Below, one piece after another: positions 1 to 14,560 of a stretch of DNA of 64,000 bases. Each line of letters starts with the position of its first letter. Position 1 is the first letter of the stretch. Source of the DNA: Syngnathus acus. Its lineage: Eukaryota > Chordata > Actinopteri > Syngnathiformes > Syngnathidae. Below the pieces are notes generated by a model that ran no database searches, had not been told where the DNA came from, and saw only the letters and a program-made list of their open reading frames with translations. The stretch lies in the NCBI RefSeq assembly GCF_901709675.1, contig NC_051105.1:5201104-5265103 (forward strand), given 5' to 3'. Both the position numbers and the translations under genes were made by a program.

Positions 1-2190
1 CGAGTGGAAAGTTTGGAACCTTTTGATGAGTACGAGGTTAGTTAAGACGAAAGACTGATTTGTGGGTTTTGTGGGTCATACTGTACCAGAAATCTTTGGT
101 TGACAATAATACTATAGTGTGCATGAGTGGTATATCAAATGCTTGCTACTCGTAACCTCGAAATGTCATAACTCGGACCCATCTCTAATATTGGTCAGGA
201 ATGGCACCAGAAATGCTCGCACTACTTCATCCTCACCGCATCTCGAGGTTCTCTCACAGCGCAGTCTCTGCTAGTCCATCCTGCAGGTGCGCATTGCTGT
301 TCTTACCTGTTTTGTCTTAAACCTGTATGGGATTACTTTTGCTCTGTCCTTCAGTGCTATTCCAGTGTCCATCTTGGAGCGCCACTGACCTCACTGTGAA
401 AATGGAACCAGTTTGCGTGGAGGGTTTCGGGATGGCCTCAACGTTGTTGATTGGAGGACACATCCTGCTTACCGGAGGCTCCTGCAGGACCGGCCGAGGG
501 GCTCAGAGTCAAGTCCTGCACCGGGGCCCTGAAGGATGGAAATCCTTCCATGTCAAACCATCAACCCATTCGAGTGAGTTAATCTGAATTTGGAGCAATT
601 CATGTTCATAGCATCAAGCAAAACATTTTCTTTTTGCTTTCTGTCAGGTGTTCGCCTCTACCATAGTGTTACTTCTATTTCTGGGAGAGTCGCTGTAATG
701 TACGGAGGGCGCGCTTCTCCCGTCAACCCGATCGGAGGCCTTGTCAAAGTCAACTTCAAATATGAAAGTTCACCAGGTACTGAGGATGGACTTGAAGTCC
801 ATGAGGAGCAGATGACGTGTACAGGTGCTCATCCACCGCCTAGATGGAGACACTCTGCCACTCTAGTCTCTCATAAAGGTAAACTTTAGCAGCAGTTGTT
901 GTGTTTTCCTTTCTAAATGATATAAAAAAAAATAAACATCTTTGTTTTTCTGTAGGGAAAAACTTCTTGTTTATCTTTGGTGGAAAAAATGAGTCCGCAA
1001 CAGTTTTGGGTGATGGCTATTTCCTGAATCTGGATCAGCAACATTGGACTGAGGTTGTGATTGTTCTCTATTGGCTGTTAAACATAATTGTAAGGAAGAG
1101 ATTATGCAGATTCACTACGGCCGACGAGGTTTTCTTTGACCGCACCTTGAGTGTCTGCCGTAGCAAGATTTGAGAAATCTGACCAAGTTATTGGTCTTAT
1201 ATTATTGTCTTTCATCCATCCTGTGTCCATGGTGGCCTGAAATGCGATCGCCATGGCCGCCGGGAATTTAACGTACAACAGAAGTCAAGGTAGCAGGGCG
1301 GAGGATCTTGAATACGGTCTCGCACTACTGCTTTGTGAAGTTACTCCTTCCTTGCATGAAATAAACCGGAAGACCGGACGATTGGTGTTTTCCTGGGTTT
1401 ATGACAGAAATGTAAAAAAATTAAATTTCAAAGAGTAAAACATTTGCTGTGCTTAACGTCCATACCTTTTTTTCCAGGTGGCAGTAGAAGGTGCTGCACC
1501 AGAGGCCCGGCATTCCCATTCAGCATGTTCCTACCAGGGAGGGCTGGTCCTGTTCGGAGGGCACGGAAAAAGGGGAGAGCCGCTCGGGGACATCGTGGTG
1601 ATGAAGCCAAATGAGAGAGGCTTCTGCTGGGAGACGATAGATGTTCAGCCCCCTCCTTGTCCCAGGTGGGTTCCTCACAGCCATAATCCATTTCATCTCA
1701 CTGTTATATAAAAAGAATGAAAGTACATGCCTGCTTGTGGTTACTACACACCCATTCATCTGAGGTGACAATAATGTAATATTTAAATATTCCAAGTTAA
1801 CTGTATTGTAGATATTCGCATGGTGCCCATGTGATTGGCGATCGCCTGATTGTGGTGGGCGGAGTCTGGCTGCATTCAGACAGCGTGCCAGGAGTGGCCG
1901 TGATCGACCTTTCCAGGCGCTGCAGCACCGAATTCCGTCTGCTCACGGTCAGTTCAAAGTACTTTGATTTCACCGTGCGGACTTGTCGGGAATCTCATTG
2001 GTGCTTCTCCCGTTTTTAGTCATCGGTGCCTCGGCCTCTCATGTTGCACTCCTTCTGCTCTGAGTTGGTGGTCCAAAAAGAAGCTCAGCTGATCCTGATT
2101 GGTGGAGGAGGGAACTGTTTCTCCTTTGGGACACATTTTAACCCTCAACTTGTCAGCGTGGACCTCGGCCCGGCACTGATGGGAACTTAA
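1..2190 (+). CDS. lcmt2: tRNA wybutosine-synthesizing protein 4 / leucine carboxyl methyltransferase 2, 3' part
   Basis: Coding exons read as <1..36, 199..286, 355..573, 648..878, 956..1053, 1478..1665, 1812..1947 and 2020..2190. All joints are GT-AG and keep frame, giving 388 residues to a TAA stop. The family protein is about 690 residues, so the N-terminal SAM-dependent methyltransferase half lies before the window. What remains is the linker (ending LEPFDEYE) and a kelch beta-propeller with repeated di-glycine strands: [32 protein letters not shown] and [16 protein letters not shown] and [12 protein letters not shown] near the end match the mammalian protein closely. The enzyme methylates and methoxycarbonylates the wybutosine precursor at position 37 of tRNA-Phe. 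It converges on crygs, with about 490 bp between the stops. Intron 5 (1054-1477) is the only one over 200 bp. Confidence 0.93.
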
Positions 2191-2274
2191 CAAACTTTAA
2201 GGTGCTCCGATGTGACTGAGCAAGAGTTTGTCACCTAATCTGAATGTTTACAAAACTGACAACAACAAAAATCT

Positions 2275-2500
2275 AGTTTCTGCTTCAAGCCAGAGTTATG
2301 CTTTAAAAGTAGGGTTTCAAATTAGGGGTTTAAGACAGGTATGGTTTCAAGCCAGGGTTAGATTTTCAAGTTAGCATTTCAAATTGTAGTTCCAAGCCAT
2401 GGTTAAGGTTTCAAGGCAGGTTTAAGGTTTTTAAAGTAAGGTTTCAGATTGGGGGGGTTAGATGAGGTTGTGTTTTGGTGGGTTAGGGTTTTGAAGGATG
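2275..2500. repeat. degenerate GGTTTCAAG-type tandem repeat
   Basis: Between the convergent lcmt2 and crygs genes the sequence repeats variants of GGTTTCAAGCCAGGGTTA with a period of very roughly 20 bp. Copies are imperfect (TTTCAAATTAGGGG, TTTCAAGCCAGGGTTAG, TTTCAAGGCAGGTTTAAGG). It looks like an old minisatellite. No coding potential is seen. Confidence 0.55.
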
Positions 2501-2583
2501 TACAGTATACCAAATTATTGTTTGCAAAAGTACAGATAAAACTGCAAAATTCGACACATCTTTGTCTGCTTTCTTGACAGGCT

Positions 2584-2589
2584 TTTATT
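2584..2589 (-). terminator. crygs polyadenylation signal
   Basis: AATAAA on the minus strand (TTTATT as written), 90 bases beyond the crygs stop codon. This is a normal short 3' UTR for a gamma crystallin. Confidence 0.7.
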
Positions 2590-2678
2590 TTGTTGACCCC
2601 AGTTCACAATTTTCTCATTTCCTGTCAGGGATTAGAATGTAGCATGATTGCCTCGGGCACAGAGGGGTGAGTGGCAAC

Positions 2679-3783
2679 TCATTCAGTGAGGCGCCTGTAG
2701 GATTGGATTGCAGCACTGGCCGCGCCCCAGTCGCCGGGCTTGCGGTACTCGCCCTTCTCCAGGAAGTACTGGCGGCCGCGGTAGTTGGGGTGCTCGTAGA
2801 ACACCCACCAGCCGTCAAAGACCTTGCACGAGTTCACCTCCCTCCAGCGGAACTTCTCCAGAAGCGAGGGGCAGTCCTCTGTGGCCTCAAAAGCCTTGCC
2901 CCCAAAGTCGGCCTTCTCGTACAGCTGCATCTTGTAGCCACCCCCGCTGGTCTGGAATGATGAGAGGAAAGGGGATAGACAAGTAAAGGACTCAGAAGGA
3001 TAACGCAAAACTGGGATCTGACATAATTTGCGGAGGCTTCGATTGGTTGTTTGCCCGGAGATACAAAATCGATCCTATATGGCCCTTGTCAAAGTAGATT
3101 GATTTTTCGGGGGGATGGGTTGACTGGTGCTGACCCTGAAGGTAGCTGCAGGGGTTGGGTTAGCTGGACAACAGTAATCACATGTTCTGCTCTAATACAG
3201 GGACAGTTGGGTTAGCTGGACTACTCCCTTTAAAGTTAAATATCTCCCTAACGTGCAAAGTATTGTACTTTGTTAATTACACTCAAGTGAATGAGGGTAC
3301 AACACTCACAAAGTGGATCATCTTGCAGGAGCTGAGGCGGTCGTTGAGGCCCATCCAGCGCTGGTACTCGGGGTACTCGCCTCGGGTCAGGACGTATTGG
3401 TAACCCAGGTAGTTGGGCCGCTCGTACACCACCCAAGCGCCGCTCTCCACGCGGATGGAGTTGCAGCGACTCAAGTAGGTGTGGAAGTCGGAGCAGTCGC
3501 TGTCACACTCGTACCGGTGACCCTGGAAGTTCTTGTCCTCGTAGAAGACGATCTGCGGGACGGGAGAGTATGTAAGACAGAATTCCATCTTTAATGGAAA
3601 TGGATCCCATGCCAGTTATGGGAACCACTGCACTGCCAGTGGCATCTTTAAAACCAGCTGACTTGGTGATTTGCCGCCTCCAGTCAAGAATGACGTTTGG
3701 ATTTGGAGGAATTAAATCCCAAGGCCCAGTTGGAAAACTCGACGTAAACGGCCAAGGTCTTTGCCTAAACTCACCCTGCCCAT
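2679..3783 (-). CDS. crygs: gamma-S crystallin
   Basis: Three coding exons on the minus strand: 3775..3783 (only nine bases, M-G-R), 3310..3552 (81 codons) and 2679..2951 (90 codons plus stop), total 174 residues. The tiny first exon followed by one two-motif exon per domain is the standard gamma-crystallin structure. Domain 1 (residues 4-84) has the Greek-key signatures FYEDKNFQG and [12 protein letters not shown]. Domain 2 (85-174) has [13 protein letters not shown] and [45 protein letters not shown] and DWGAAS identify the S subtype rather than the Met-rich fish gamma-M group. It is a structural protein of the lens fibre cell. A TATA box lies about 100 bp upstream. The gene sits 3' of tbccd1 on the same strand, as in mammals. 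Confidence 0.96.
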
Positions 3784-3877
3784 CTTGGAGTAGTGCAGCC
3801 TCTGTGATGCGAAAGTGGCGGCAATGGTTGGTGTTTGCCCTGAGGTCTCGATGTTGCACTCAAACCTCGAGCTCTCC

Positions 3878-3885
3878 CTTTTATA
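3878..3885 (-). promoter_or_regulatory. crygs TATA box
   Basis: TATAAAAG on the minus strand, about 95 bp before the crygs start codon. This implies a 5' UTR of about 65 nt. Gamma-crystallin genes usually have a proximal TATA box. Confidence 0.75.
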
Positions 3886-3934
3886 GCCAGTCCTGCCGCA
3901 TTGGGGAGCGCCAACAGTGGGAGGCAAACAGAGG

Positions 3935-3948
3935 AACAATCGCTTTGT
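3935..3948 (-). promoter_or_regulatory. paired SOX-type sites upstream of crygs
   Basis: On the minus strand ACAAAG (rc of 3943-3948) and ATTGTT (rc of 3935-3940) lie two bases apart, 50-70 bp upstream of the TATA box. SOX factors with Maf and Pax6 are known activators of gamma-crystallin promoters. Binding here is inferred from motif and position only. Confidence 0.4.
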
Positions 3949-3950
3949 CA

Positions 3951-5102
3951 TGAAAATGAGATCCAAAAATCGAGTCAGTGATTCTAGCACTATTCAGATT
4001 TTCCAGAAAAGCGAGGAAGGATTACGGCATAAAGAATGCCGGGCATGGTAAGCGTCCAATGACCCCACTTACCCACCAACCACATCCAGCGCCTGCCCTC
4101 CCAACACCATATCGCACGTGCCAGCTGGGTTGCCCCCACCTGGCAAGGGAGGAGCTGCCAACTCAGGACTTATTTCTGCCTTGTGGATGCATCCAGTTAC
4201 TGTCGTAGCATCATTTATTTGCACAATATATTTGATAAATCATTCAAATTGGTGTGTATCATTACAAATTTGAAAATAGCACAAGACTCATACATAGAAG
4301 TGAACATCTTTATTTTTTTTATGACAATATAATAGATGTTTAAAAGCACAGAAGAGTGTGACAGCAGCATTCATTCATTGTTTTACCTCCAATGACAGGT
4401 TTTTTTTTTTTGAATGCCTTACTATGTACAGAGGAAGCTAACCTTGAGATTGAAGGTATGAAGTGCAAACAATGTCTTTAGAATGAATAAAATAACACAA
4501 AAATATAACATACATTATAATTCCAGTGACTAATAGAAAAATATACTTTGAATCACACGTGGTTGGTTGGCACATGAGTGAATCAACACTGATGTTGATA
4601 ACAGTCAACATTAGGATCTGCAAAGTCGCATTTATGAACCATTTTTCCAATTATTGAAAATAATGTAGCCAAACAAATTACATGAGCACTTAATTTCAGT
4701 TGTGAAGTACAATTATTCATGAATACGTGAATACATTTGCAAAGGAGTATCAATTAAAGCAAGGGTGGGAAACTGTTTTGCTCGTGAAGCTGCCAATGTG
4801 CCTCCATGCTTCCCTACATATTAAGTGTTTTCAAATTGTTTATATTCTGAGCATCTATGGATTCAATTGTGGTGGTCTGTGCTCTATTCAGTGCTAGTTT
4901 CATAATTACATAACAAATCAAAATTGCTACATTTCCCTTAATTAGTTTGAAGGCAGAACACAGCATGTAGTCTACATCATTGACCATCCATTAACACATT
5001 CAAAACAAAAATGGGGCCTTGGTCCCTTCATATTTATGCTGTGAATGTCCAGGACAACTTCTTGATCTGAAATAAATACAACTAACCTGTGAGGAAAACA
5101 GT
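3951..5102. other. crygs upstream region and tbccd1 3' UTR
   Basis: No gene is seen here. On the minus strand an AATAAA (TTTATT at 4309-4314) lies about 790 nt past the tbccd1 stop and is the most likely end of a long AT-rich tbccd1 3' UTR. Another lies at 4214-4219. From 3990 to 4210 the sequence is GC-richer and could hold further crygs control elements. Nothing else is recognisable. Confidence 0.45.
4309..4314 (-). terminator. candidate tbccd1 polyadenylation signal
   Basis: AATAAA on the minus strand downstream of the tbccd1 stop, inside AT-rich sequence. It is chosen because no closer canonical hexamer with suitable context was seen. Confidence 0.4.
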
Positions 5103-8100
5103 TCAACAAGCCATCGGCGACTGTGCCACTGCTCCTCCTGTCTTTGAATACATGTCGTTGTTCACCGACCGGTCGTCCACCGGGGCACCGTTGGAGACCT
5201 GCAGCAAGGACGCGGGGTTCGGGATCAGGCTGTCCAATTCCTGCCTGTGTCCCGACTCCAGGAGCCACTCGTGGAACTTTGCTTGCACCAGGTCCTGGAA
5301 CTTGCACTTCTGCTCCCTACAGAAAGAAAATATATATCCATATATATATATATTTTTTTTTATATACAATTTTTTGAGGCTGATGGCAATTTTTGGCAGG
5401 AAAAATACAGATTAACAGACAATTATTTAAAAAGAAAAATCTTAAAATAACATTTTGACTGTGTGTCGCAATGCATTTAATTTATGAAGGACATTAATCC
5501 TTGTCATATGTGTTACACTGACCAGTCAGGGTGACAGGGAATGCATAGTCCCTCGAGCAACAGTGACACACAACTGCAACCTTTCACATTGTTATTGACT
5601 ATTGGCTTCATTTCTCCATTGAACCACTACAGTCATGAAATGGAAAAATACAGCTACCATACAGTCGGTGTATGACAATTGGTTTGGGATTTCCTGTATA
5701 AAATGGAGCAATTACAACTTTGCAATAGGTGCACAAAAGGCAACCTACTCATGGTTGGTGCTGTTTTTCGGTCTTCCATTGAAAAACTACTCTCATGCAA
5801 ACTTACAACACAATTCTTATACTTCTGTTTTGGGGTCATTTCTTTTTGAATAAATAATGAATAGGACTTAACAAATTAATTGTTCCATGTTGGTTATGAG
5901 ATAAAAGCCACTCACTTGTTTAGCTGGGCCTCCATGACAGTTTTCTGCCATGTTTGTATCCTCTTCTGCTTGTCATCGAGCGCTTCCTGATAGCGGGGTG
6001 CCAACCCCCCCGGCACCTCGCACGTGTCCCCTTTCATGTGGAAAGGCACCACCATCATGTGGAACTCCTCTGGGGGCAGGAGACGGTAGCATGCCGGGTC
6101 TGGGTTGGTGGAGGGCTTTACGGGGTCAGTCCCCAGAAGCAGGGGCTGGTCCCACACGTTGGGGACCACCGCCAGCCCTACGATGGCCATGTGGTCCTCC
6201 AGGGAGGGGTAGAAAGTGTGGAAGGGGCCCAGGATGATGTCAGCGTTGCCGGGCAGGAGCAGGGGACGCGTGGGTGTCAAGGCGTGGAGCGTGCAGCAGG
6301 AGGAGGCCCCGACGATTATCTTGCCCGCCGCGCACACTACGCGCAAATTCTGGCAGCAGTGCACATGCACGCTTGTCTCCACTGGACCCAGAACCACTGT
6401 GCAATCTCTGCACTTGTCCACAATAACCGACCTGACATATAAATAAATCAATCAAATCACATCCAGATTTAACAAGACTGCATATTTACACGCTCAAAAA
6501 AATTGGAATTATCTGCTGACCTGAGAGGCGAGAGGAGGTAGATGTAAGCGTCGGTGCATCGGTGGATCTTAATGTTGGCTCCTGTCATCTTGTCAGAAGT
6601 CTTGGCCAGGGTCTGCTTACAGACCCGAGACATGAGCACCATCTTGCTACCTGCTGGGGCCATGTGAGTGTTCCGGGATATCATGGCACGATTCATAGCC
6701 CCCTCCACTAGACACAACAAGAAAGATGAGATAAAGTAAGGGAATGCTTGAAGGAGGGAGATTGTAGATCTATGTAGAATTTTTTTTTCAGGTACCTTGT
6801 TGGGCCCAGGCTAGCTGCTTCCCGGAGCGCAGGCAGGATGTTATCCCAAATGGATTGAGGGTGAGGTTATGTTGAAGACAGGAGATAAGTTGGTGCAAAG
6901 GGAAGGAATGGCTGAGTGCACAGTAGCCCGCGTGCACCTGGAGCGGACCTTTACTCAGTAACTTATGGACGGGTTGGACAGTCCTGTCCGGCTGCACCCA
7001 GCCTTCCAGGAGTAGGCCCAGGCTGCGCACAGCCTCCAGGGAGATCTGGGAGCGGACAGGGTCAGTCGTGGCTAACGTCCTGTGAGCTAACATGAGAGGA
7101 TGGTCCACACACCTGACAGTCACGCAAGGCCATACCGGACTCGGACAGCTGGTTCGGCTCCACCAGCAGCTCCAGGAGCTCCGCCAGGTGGCTCAGCACA
7201 AAGGACAGGTGGGCCTGGTCGTCCCAGTTCTACTGAACAAACACAACACATACAACAGGTGATTTTGACCACCTGTTGATATTGTGTGCTTGATCTGAGC
7301 GGAGGTCTCTGCCATCCCAAAACCCCTCAATTAAAGTAGTAACAGCGATACAAGACTTGTTTATTATAGTTCAGCATTTTTTATTCCGTTAAAGAACATG
7401 AGGTCGACCTTGTTTTGCGAACGGGCCTTGGCCTCGCGTTCCGATGGAGCCGGAGAGCGTGTGCGGTGGCTGGGCCACTCCTCGCCAATGAGTGATTTAC
7501 GCAGAGACACGCAATTCAGCTGTTGGATGTGGAGGAAGAGGAGAAACTGCAGCGTGTCCACGGACCTCTGGGGAATAAAAATGGCATCAAATCTGTCATC
7601 GTGCCAACCTGTGTACGCTGATATGTGCCTAGCAAGTGACAGCAGGAGCTGGAGTTATGGTTCAGCGAGAGTGTCTGAGCGTTACAGCAGACAGTGCTCG
7701 ACTTTGTTTTGTTTTTACCTCATTCCTCTGCTGGTCAAGCTCACTTTTGCTTGAACACTGGGAAAGGCACTCTGCCCATTCCAGTCGGTCACCAGGCGAC
7801 TGGCTGGTAAAGAGGTCAAAGGTCTCAAAGTAGAGCCACGCCAGATCTTCTGCAAGCTGCAGCTTCCCACATGCAATGTGCCTCCACATGTGCCAGGTCA
7901 AGGAGGGGAAGCAGCCATCGCGGGTTCGCACGTAGGTAGCCATCTTGCGAAGGTAGTGAAGGCCAAGTTTGGAGGAGGGGGCCACCTGTAATCAGGGCTC
8001 ACATTTGAGTTATTTTGTAACAGTACACTGGACAATGCATTTGATTTACACTCACCTGAAGGGCACCCAGGAGGAAGGGCTCCATACGTGGCCATATGCT

Positions 8101-8118
8101 TACACTGTCTGGATCCAT
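5103..8118 (-). CDS. tbccd1: TBCC domain-containing protein 1
   Basis: Eight coding exons on the minus strand: 8056..8118, 7719..7985, 7409..7567, 7113..7229, 6796..7045, 6521..6707, 5916..6431 and 5103..5316. All are in frame and give about 590 residues (human 557). The start MDPDSVSIWPRMEPFLLGAL matches the family N-terminus. LHYLRKMATYV, WRHIACGKLQLAEDLAWLYF and SLIGEEWPS are further family blocks. The TBCC/C-CAP beta-helix runs from about residue 300 to 450 (KIHRCTDAYIYLLSPLRSV, then the CRDC and HCCQN rungs). DNADI-like LPGNADIILGPFHTFYPSLEDHMA and a C-terminal GHRQELDSLIP follow. TBCCD1 is a centrosome/basal-body protein needed for centrosome-nucleus linkage and Golgi organisation, related to tubulin cofactor C. 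The intron at 7046-7112 is only 67 bp. Head-to-head with dnajb11. A non-coding 5' exon near 8.9 kb is possible but unproven. Confidence 0.95.
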
Positions 8119-9104
8119 GTCTTTAGGACATACAGTATTGTATCGAATCAGTTTGATTTGACACTGTCAGAGAGGCTCTATCGCCTTAAACGTGTACCAA
8201 ATATTTTGGTCTTATAAGATGACAAAATGATGCAAAGAGTAGTACTTAACCCTCAATAACTACTAACAGGAATGTATGTACCGGAACTAACAGCTTACGT
8301 CATGTTTGAGGCACAAGATAAGATCATTTAACGCATATTTATGGACGTGTTTTTCATATATCTATTGCAATTATGATTTTTACTTGTTTGGCATAGGTTA
8401 ATGGCAGTGTTGGAAATTATGCTTTAAAACGTGACACAAACACAAAATAATGTAAATTCATTCATTAAATAATGAATCTAAATGGGTTTATGCACATCTA
8501 CGTTCCTACAGTTTAAGCTAAATTCCAAACTTTTTAATTCCCTTAAATTGCTTAGTCTGCTCAGTCCCGACTAAAACCACATTCACAATTTAATTTTTTT
8601 AATTTCTATTTATTTTGAGCAATCATGCAGGCTTTTAAAAGACCGATGTAAGAAATTTTAACTACTACTGGCACTTTATGCGCCATGACAACCAGACTGC
8701 TGCCACCTTCACCGTTGTAGCACAAGTAAACCAAGCACGGCTAAAACAAACGCTTCAATTCGTCGTCAAACCCGAGAGCGTTGTCTGAGGAGACGAGGGA
8801 CGCGTTTAACTCTCAAAACAACACATTAGTTGCCCAAGCGAAGCTTTCCCAACGTGGTAAACTTGTGTAACGAGTTAAGCTAAGCGAAGCTAACAAACGC
8901 AAACCTCCACTATTCGTCGATGGCCAAACGTCGGCTTCTTCCATATCGGCGGAAGAGCGCCTCGTCAACTGCTCCGAATCATTCGCGTATTGGATTAGTG
9001 GTCCATCAGCAGCTTGCTCGGAAGTTTGATGCAAGATTTTGGCGCCCTCTTCTTCCACTGCTAGCGTGCACCGAGTGTGGTGCAATGGTTCCACTGCCTT
9101 CACA

Positions 9105-9331
9105 TAGTGTTGGCTCGTGAGTGAAAAATCCGTTCAAAAGAACGAATCTTTTCAGTGAACGAGAGTGAACGAATCACTTCCTACAGTGATTCGTTCTTTT
9201 TTCAGTTCATATGATTTCAACCAGTAGGTGTCGGTAATGCCCATTGAAGCCGGTGCCACCTCGCCGTAAAACGTGATTGAACTGATTCTAAAGATTCAGT
9301 TCACCTAAAAGAACTGGAATGCACATCACTA
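9105..9331. mobile_element. non-autonomous hAT transposon (MITE), 227 bp
   Basis: The element begins TAGTGTTGG and ends CATCACTA, whose reverse complement is TAGTGATG, so the termini are inverted and of hAT type. It is flanked by a perfect 8-bp direct repeat CCTTCACA (9097-9104 and 9332-9339), the target-site length of hAT elements. The interior is rich in inverted GAACGAATC/GATTCGTTC words and encodes nothing. It sits within the tbccd1/dnajb11 promoter region. Confidence 0.85.
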
Positions 9332-9353
9332 CCTTCACACTATAAATACCTGC

Positions 9354-9363
9354 TGCGCATGCG
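9354..9363. promoter_or_regulatory. NRF1-type palindrome
   Basis: TGCGCATGCG matches the NRF1 consensus, which is common in bidirectional housekeeping promoters. It lies 15 bp past the hAT target duplication and next to a TATAAATA at 9341-9348. Function is inferred. Confidence 0.5.
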
Positions 9364-9883
9364 TCATTAGTTAGCTCAAAGTAGCCAAACAATGTTTAGC
9401 ATTTTATTTGAAACAGTAAAAACAAAAACAAAAATAGAAACTGTTTTATACGTCTCCAAACAATCAGTTACCAATCCAAGACTCTGCTTCAGGGGAGGAT
9501 TGACCCCAAAATAATGTAAACGAGTCAAACCGGTTCCCTTGAAAATGAATATGATATGGAATGTAATTTCATCACTCGCCATCTTTTTACAGTCAGTGCA
9601 GCGGTGTCGGTTGTTTACTTTAACTTTATCATTAACCAGAGCTGCGTGAATCGGTTCCCCATAGTAAACAATCCAGTAACGCGTTAGCTTCTCTTTATCG
9701 TGACAACTATCTTTTTAAATGTGGGCGGGGATTCAACCGGGTTGCCGGTAGGCGGGACTTCCTTGACAAGCCGGAAAAGGCTTTCCTGTGACAGGCTGCT
9801 GGATCCAACCTTCAATTGAAACCGGCTCTTCTTTTTTTAAAAAAAAAGGATTTCGTGAAATATTTATATTTAGGGGGTTATAT

Positions 9884-13364
<3,481 letters not shown>

Positions 13365-14560
13365 CATGAGATACTTCATGCTGCTTGGACTGATATTAAT
13401 ATGAGAAACTGCAACAACCACAGCAGCAGCAGGATGAGCGCAACCTGCACCACTTTCCTGGTCACAGTCTATTTATGTTAGTTTGGGTTTCCCAACTCAG
13501 GATGTCTCCAATTTGTTTTTACATTTCAACATTCTTTTTCGTGCCCTTTTTTTTTTTTTTTTTTTTTTAAATTGTAACCACACTGTCAGGTTTACGTGAA
13601 CAGTAAAAGAAGTGGGTGCAGTGGTCAGATGGTTTTGTAATAAATTGAGCAAGTCCAGTGGCATTGTAGACATTCATACAAATTGACAATATGATTGCAG
13701 CTAGCAAGGGTTTGAATTGTTTGTCACTTAAGATGTCAAAGGCTCTTCTTTTACATGATGGTTTATTCCAGTCACAGATTTTGTTCGCTGCTGAGACAAC
13801 AGCACTCTGACATGTGAACAACATAGGAAATATACAGTCGAGAGCTGTAAATACAGTTGTTTAATTGGTCAAGTGTTGTGTTGCACTTCCTACAATGCCT
13901 CTTTTTACGTCAGTGACAAAATACCACTTGAATTAAGAAACTTTCCAATGGATTAATATAAACGTTTTTTTTTTCTTTTGTGTTTTACAAAAGTGCAACG
14001 CTGACTCCAACTGTGAAATAACTCTGTTTTTGTTTTCATTTTGGTTTTAAAACTGAGTGGGGTTTGCTGATTTTGAGGGGGGCGGGGGGAAGTATGAATA
14101 AAAATTTCTACCGGTTGTGATGAAAATGGCACTATCTGAGTTCACCAGTGGGCGGCGATAGAGTTACACATGAATAGTCGAATAAGTATTTCAGGAAAAC
14201 ACATCCATTTGGAATGTATTTGCATACCCAGTTGATTCATTGCATTATAAATACAGGAATAATTAAATGCCACACAAACCTACAGTGCTAGAAAACACTG
14301 GTTAAAGGCTTAAGTTTAAACAAATTATATATTACAGTACAATATTTAAAAGTATGTAGTTAGCTCTCGAAGTACCGCCACCATGACTAACATTTAATTA
14401 CAGTAATACAAATAGTACAAATTACAGTGGTAGACCAAAGTGTTAATTAAAAATAAAACGAGTTTTAATTTAAAAAAAAAAAAGCCCTAAATATGGCTTT
14501 CAGAGGTCACACACAATTAGAAACAACCATTCAAACTCGTATTCTCAGCTATGAAAAGCT
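13365..14560 (+). other. dnajb11 3' UTR and flank
   Basis: No gene is seen. The UTR contains a poly(T) run at about 13550-13568 and a G-rich stretch at about 14078-14090. An AATAAA at 14097-14102 is the best transcript end, with an earlier AATAAA near 13639. Beyond 14110 the sequence is AT-rich and unremarkable. Confidence 0.5.
14097..14102 (+). terminator. candidate dnajb11 polyadenylation signal
   Basis: AATAAA about 730 nt after the stop codon, followed by GT-rich sequence (CCGGTTGTGATG). An upstream hexamer near 13639 could serve a shorter transcript. Confidence 0.5.

Larger units (their letters stand above)
8119..9883. promoter_or_regulatory. shared head-to-head promoter region of tbccd1 and dnajb11
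   Basis: The two start codons are 1.77 kb apart on opposite strands. CpG-rich sequence without TATA dominates 8680-9060. An NRF1 palindrome lies at 9354-9363, and a GGGCGGGG GC box just after 9720. A hAT MITE occupies 9105-9331. On the minus strand a possible donor (GTTTGCG after about 8906) would fit a non-coding first exon of tbccd1. From 8200 to 8680 the sequence is AT-rich with nothing recognisable. Confidence 0.6.

Noticed and set aside
1253-1438. 61-codon open frame in an lcmt2 intron
   Set aside because: It lies between two well-defined kelch exons, has no flanking splice sites that keep frame and resembles no known domain.
2667-2960. Long antisense frames over crygs exon 3 (and 3313-3594 over exon 2)
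   Set aside because: Shadows of the GC-rich crystallin coding strand; no homology.
3503-3859. Extended crygs frame upstream of exon 2
   Set aside because: It reads through intron 1 and the 5' UTR. The nine-base exon 1 with a clean donor gives the correct family start.
4766-5000. Possible hAT terminus (AAGGGTGGGAAACTG)
   Set aside because: Only one end is visible; no inverted partner or target duplication was found.
7046-7112. Reading the 67-bp tbccd1 intron as coding
   Set aside because: One frame is open across it, but the protein then departs from the family. Splicing CAG to ATC restores the expected sequence.
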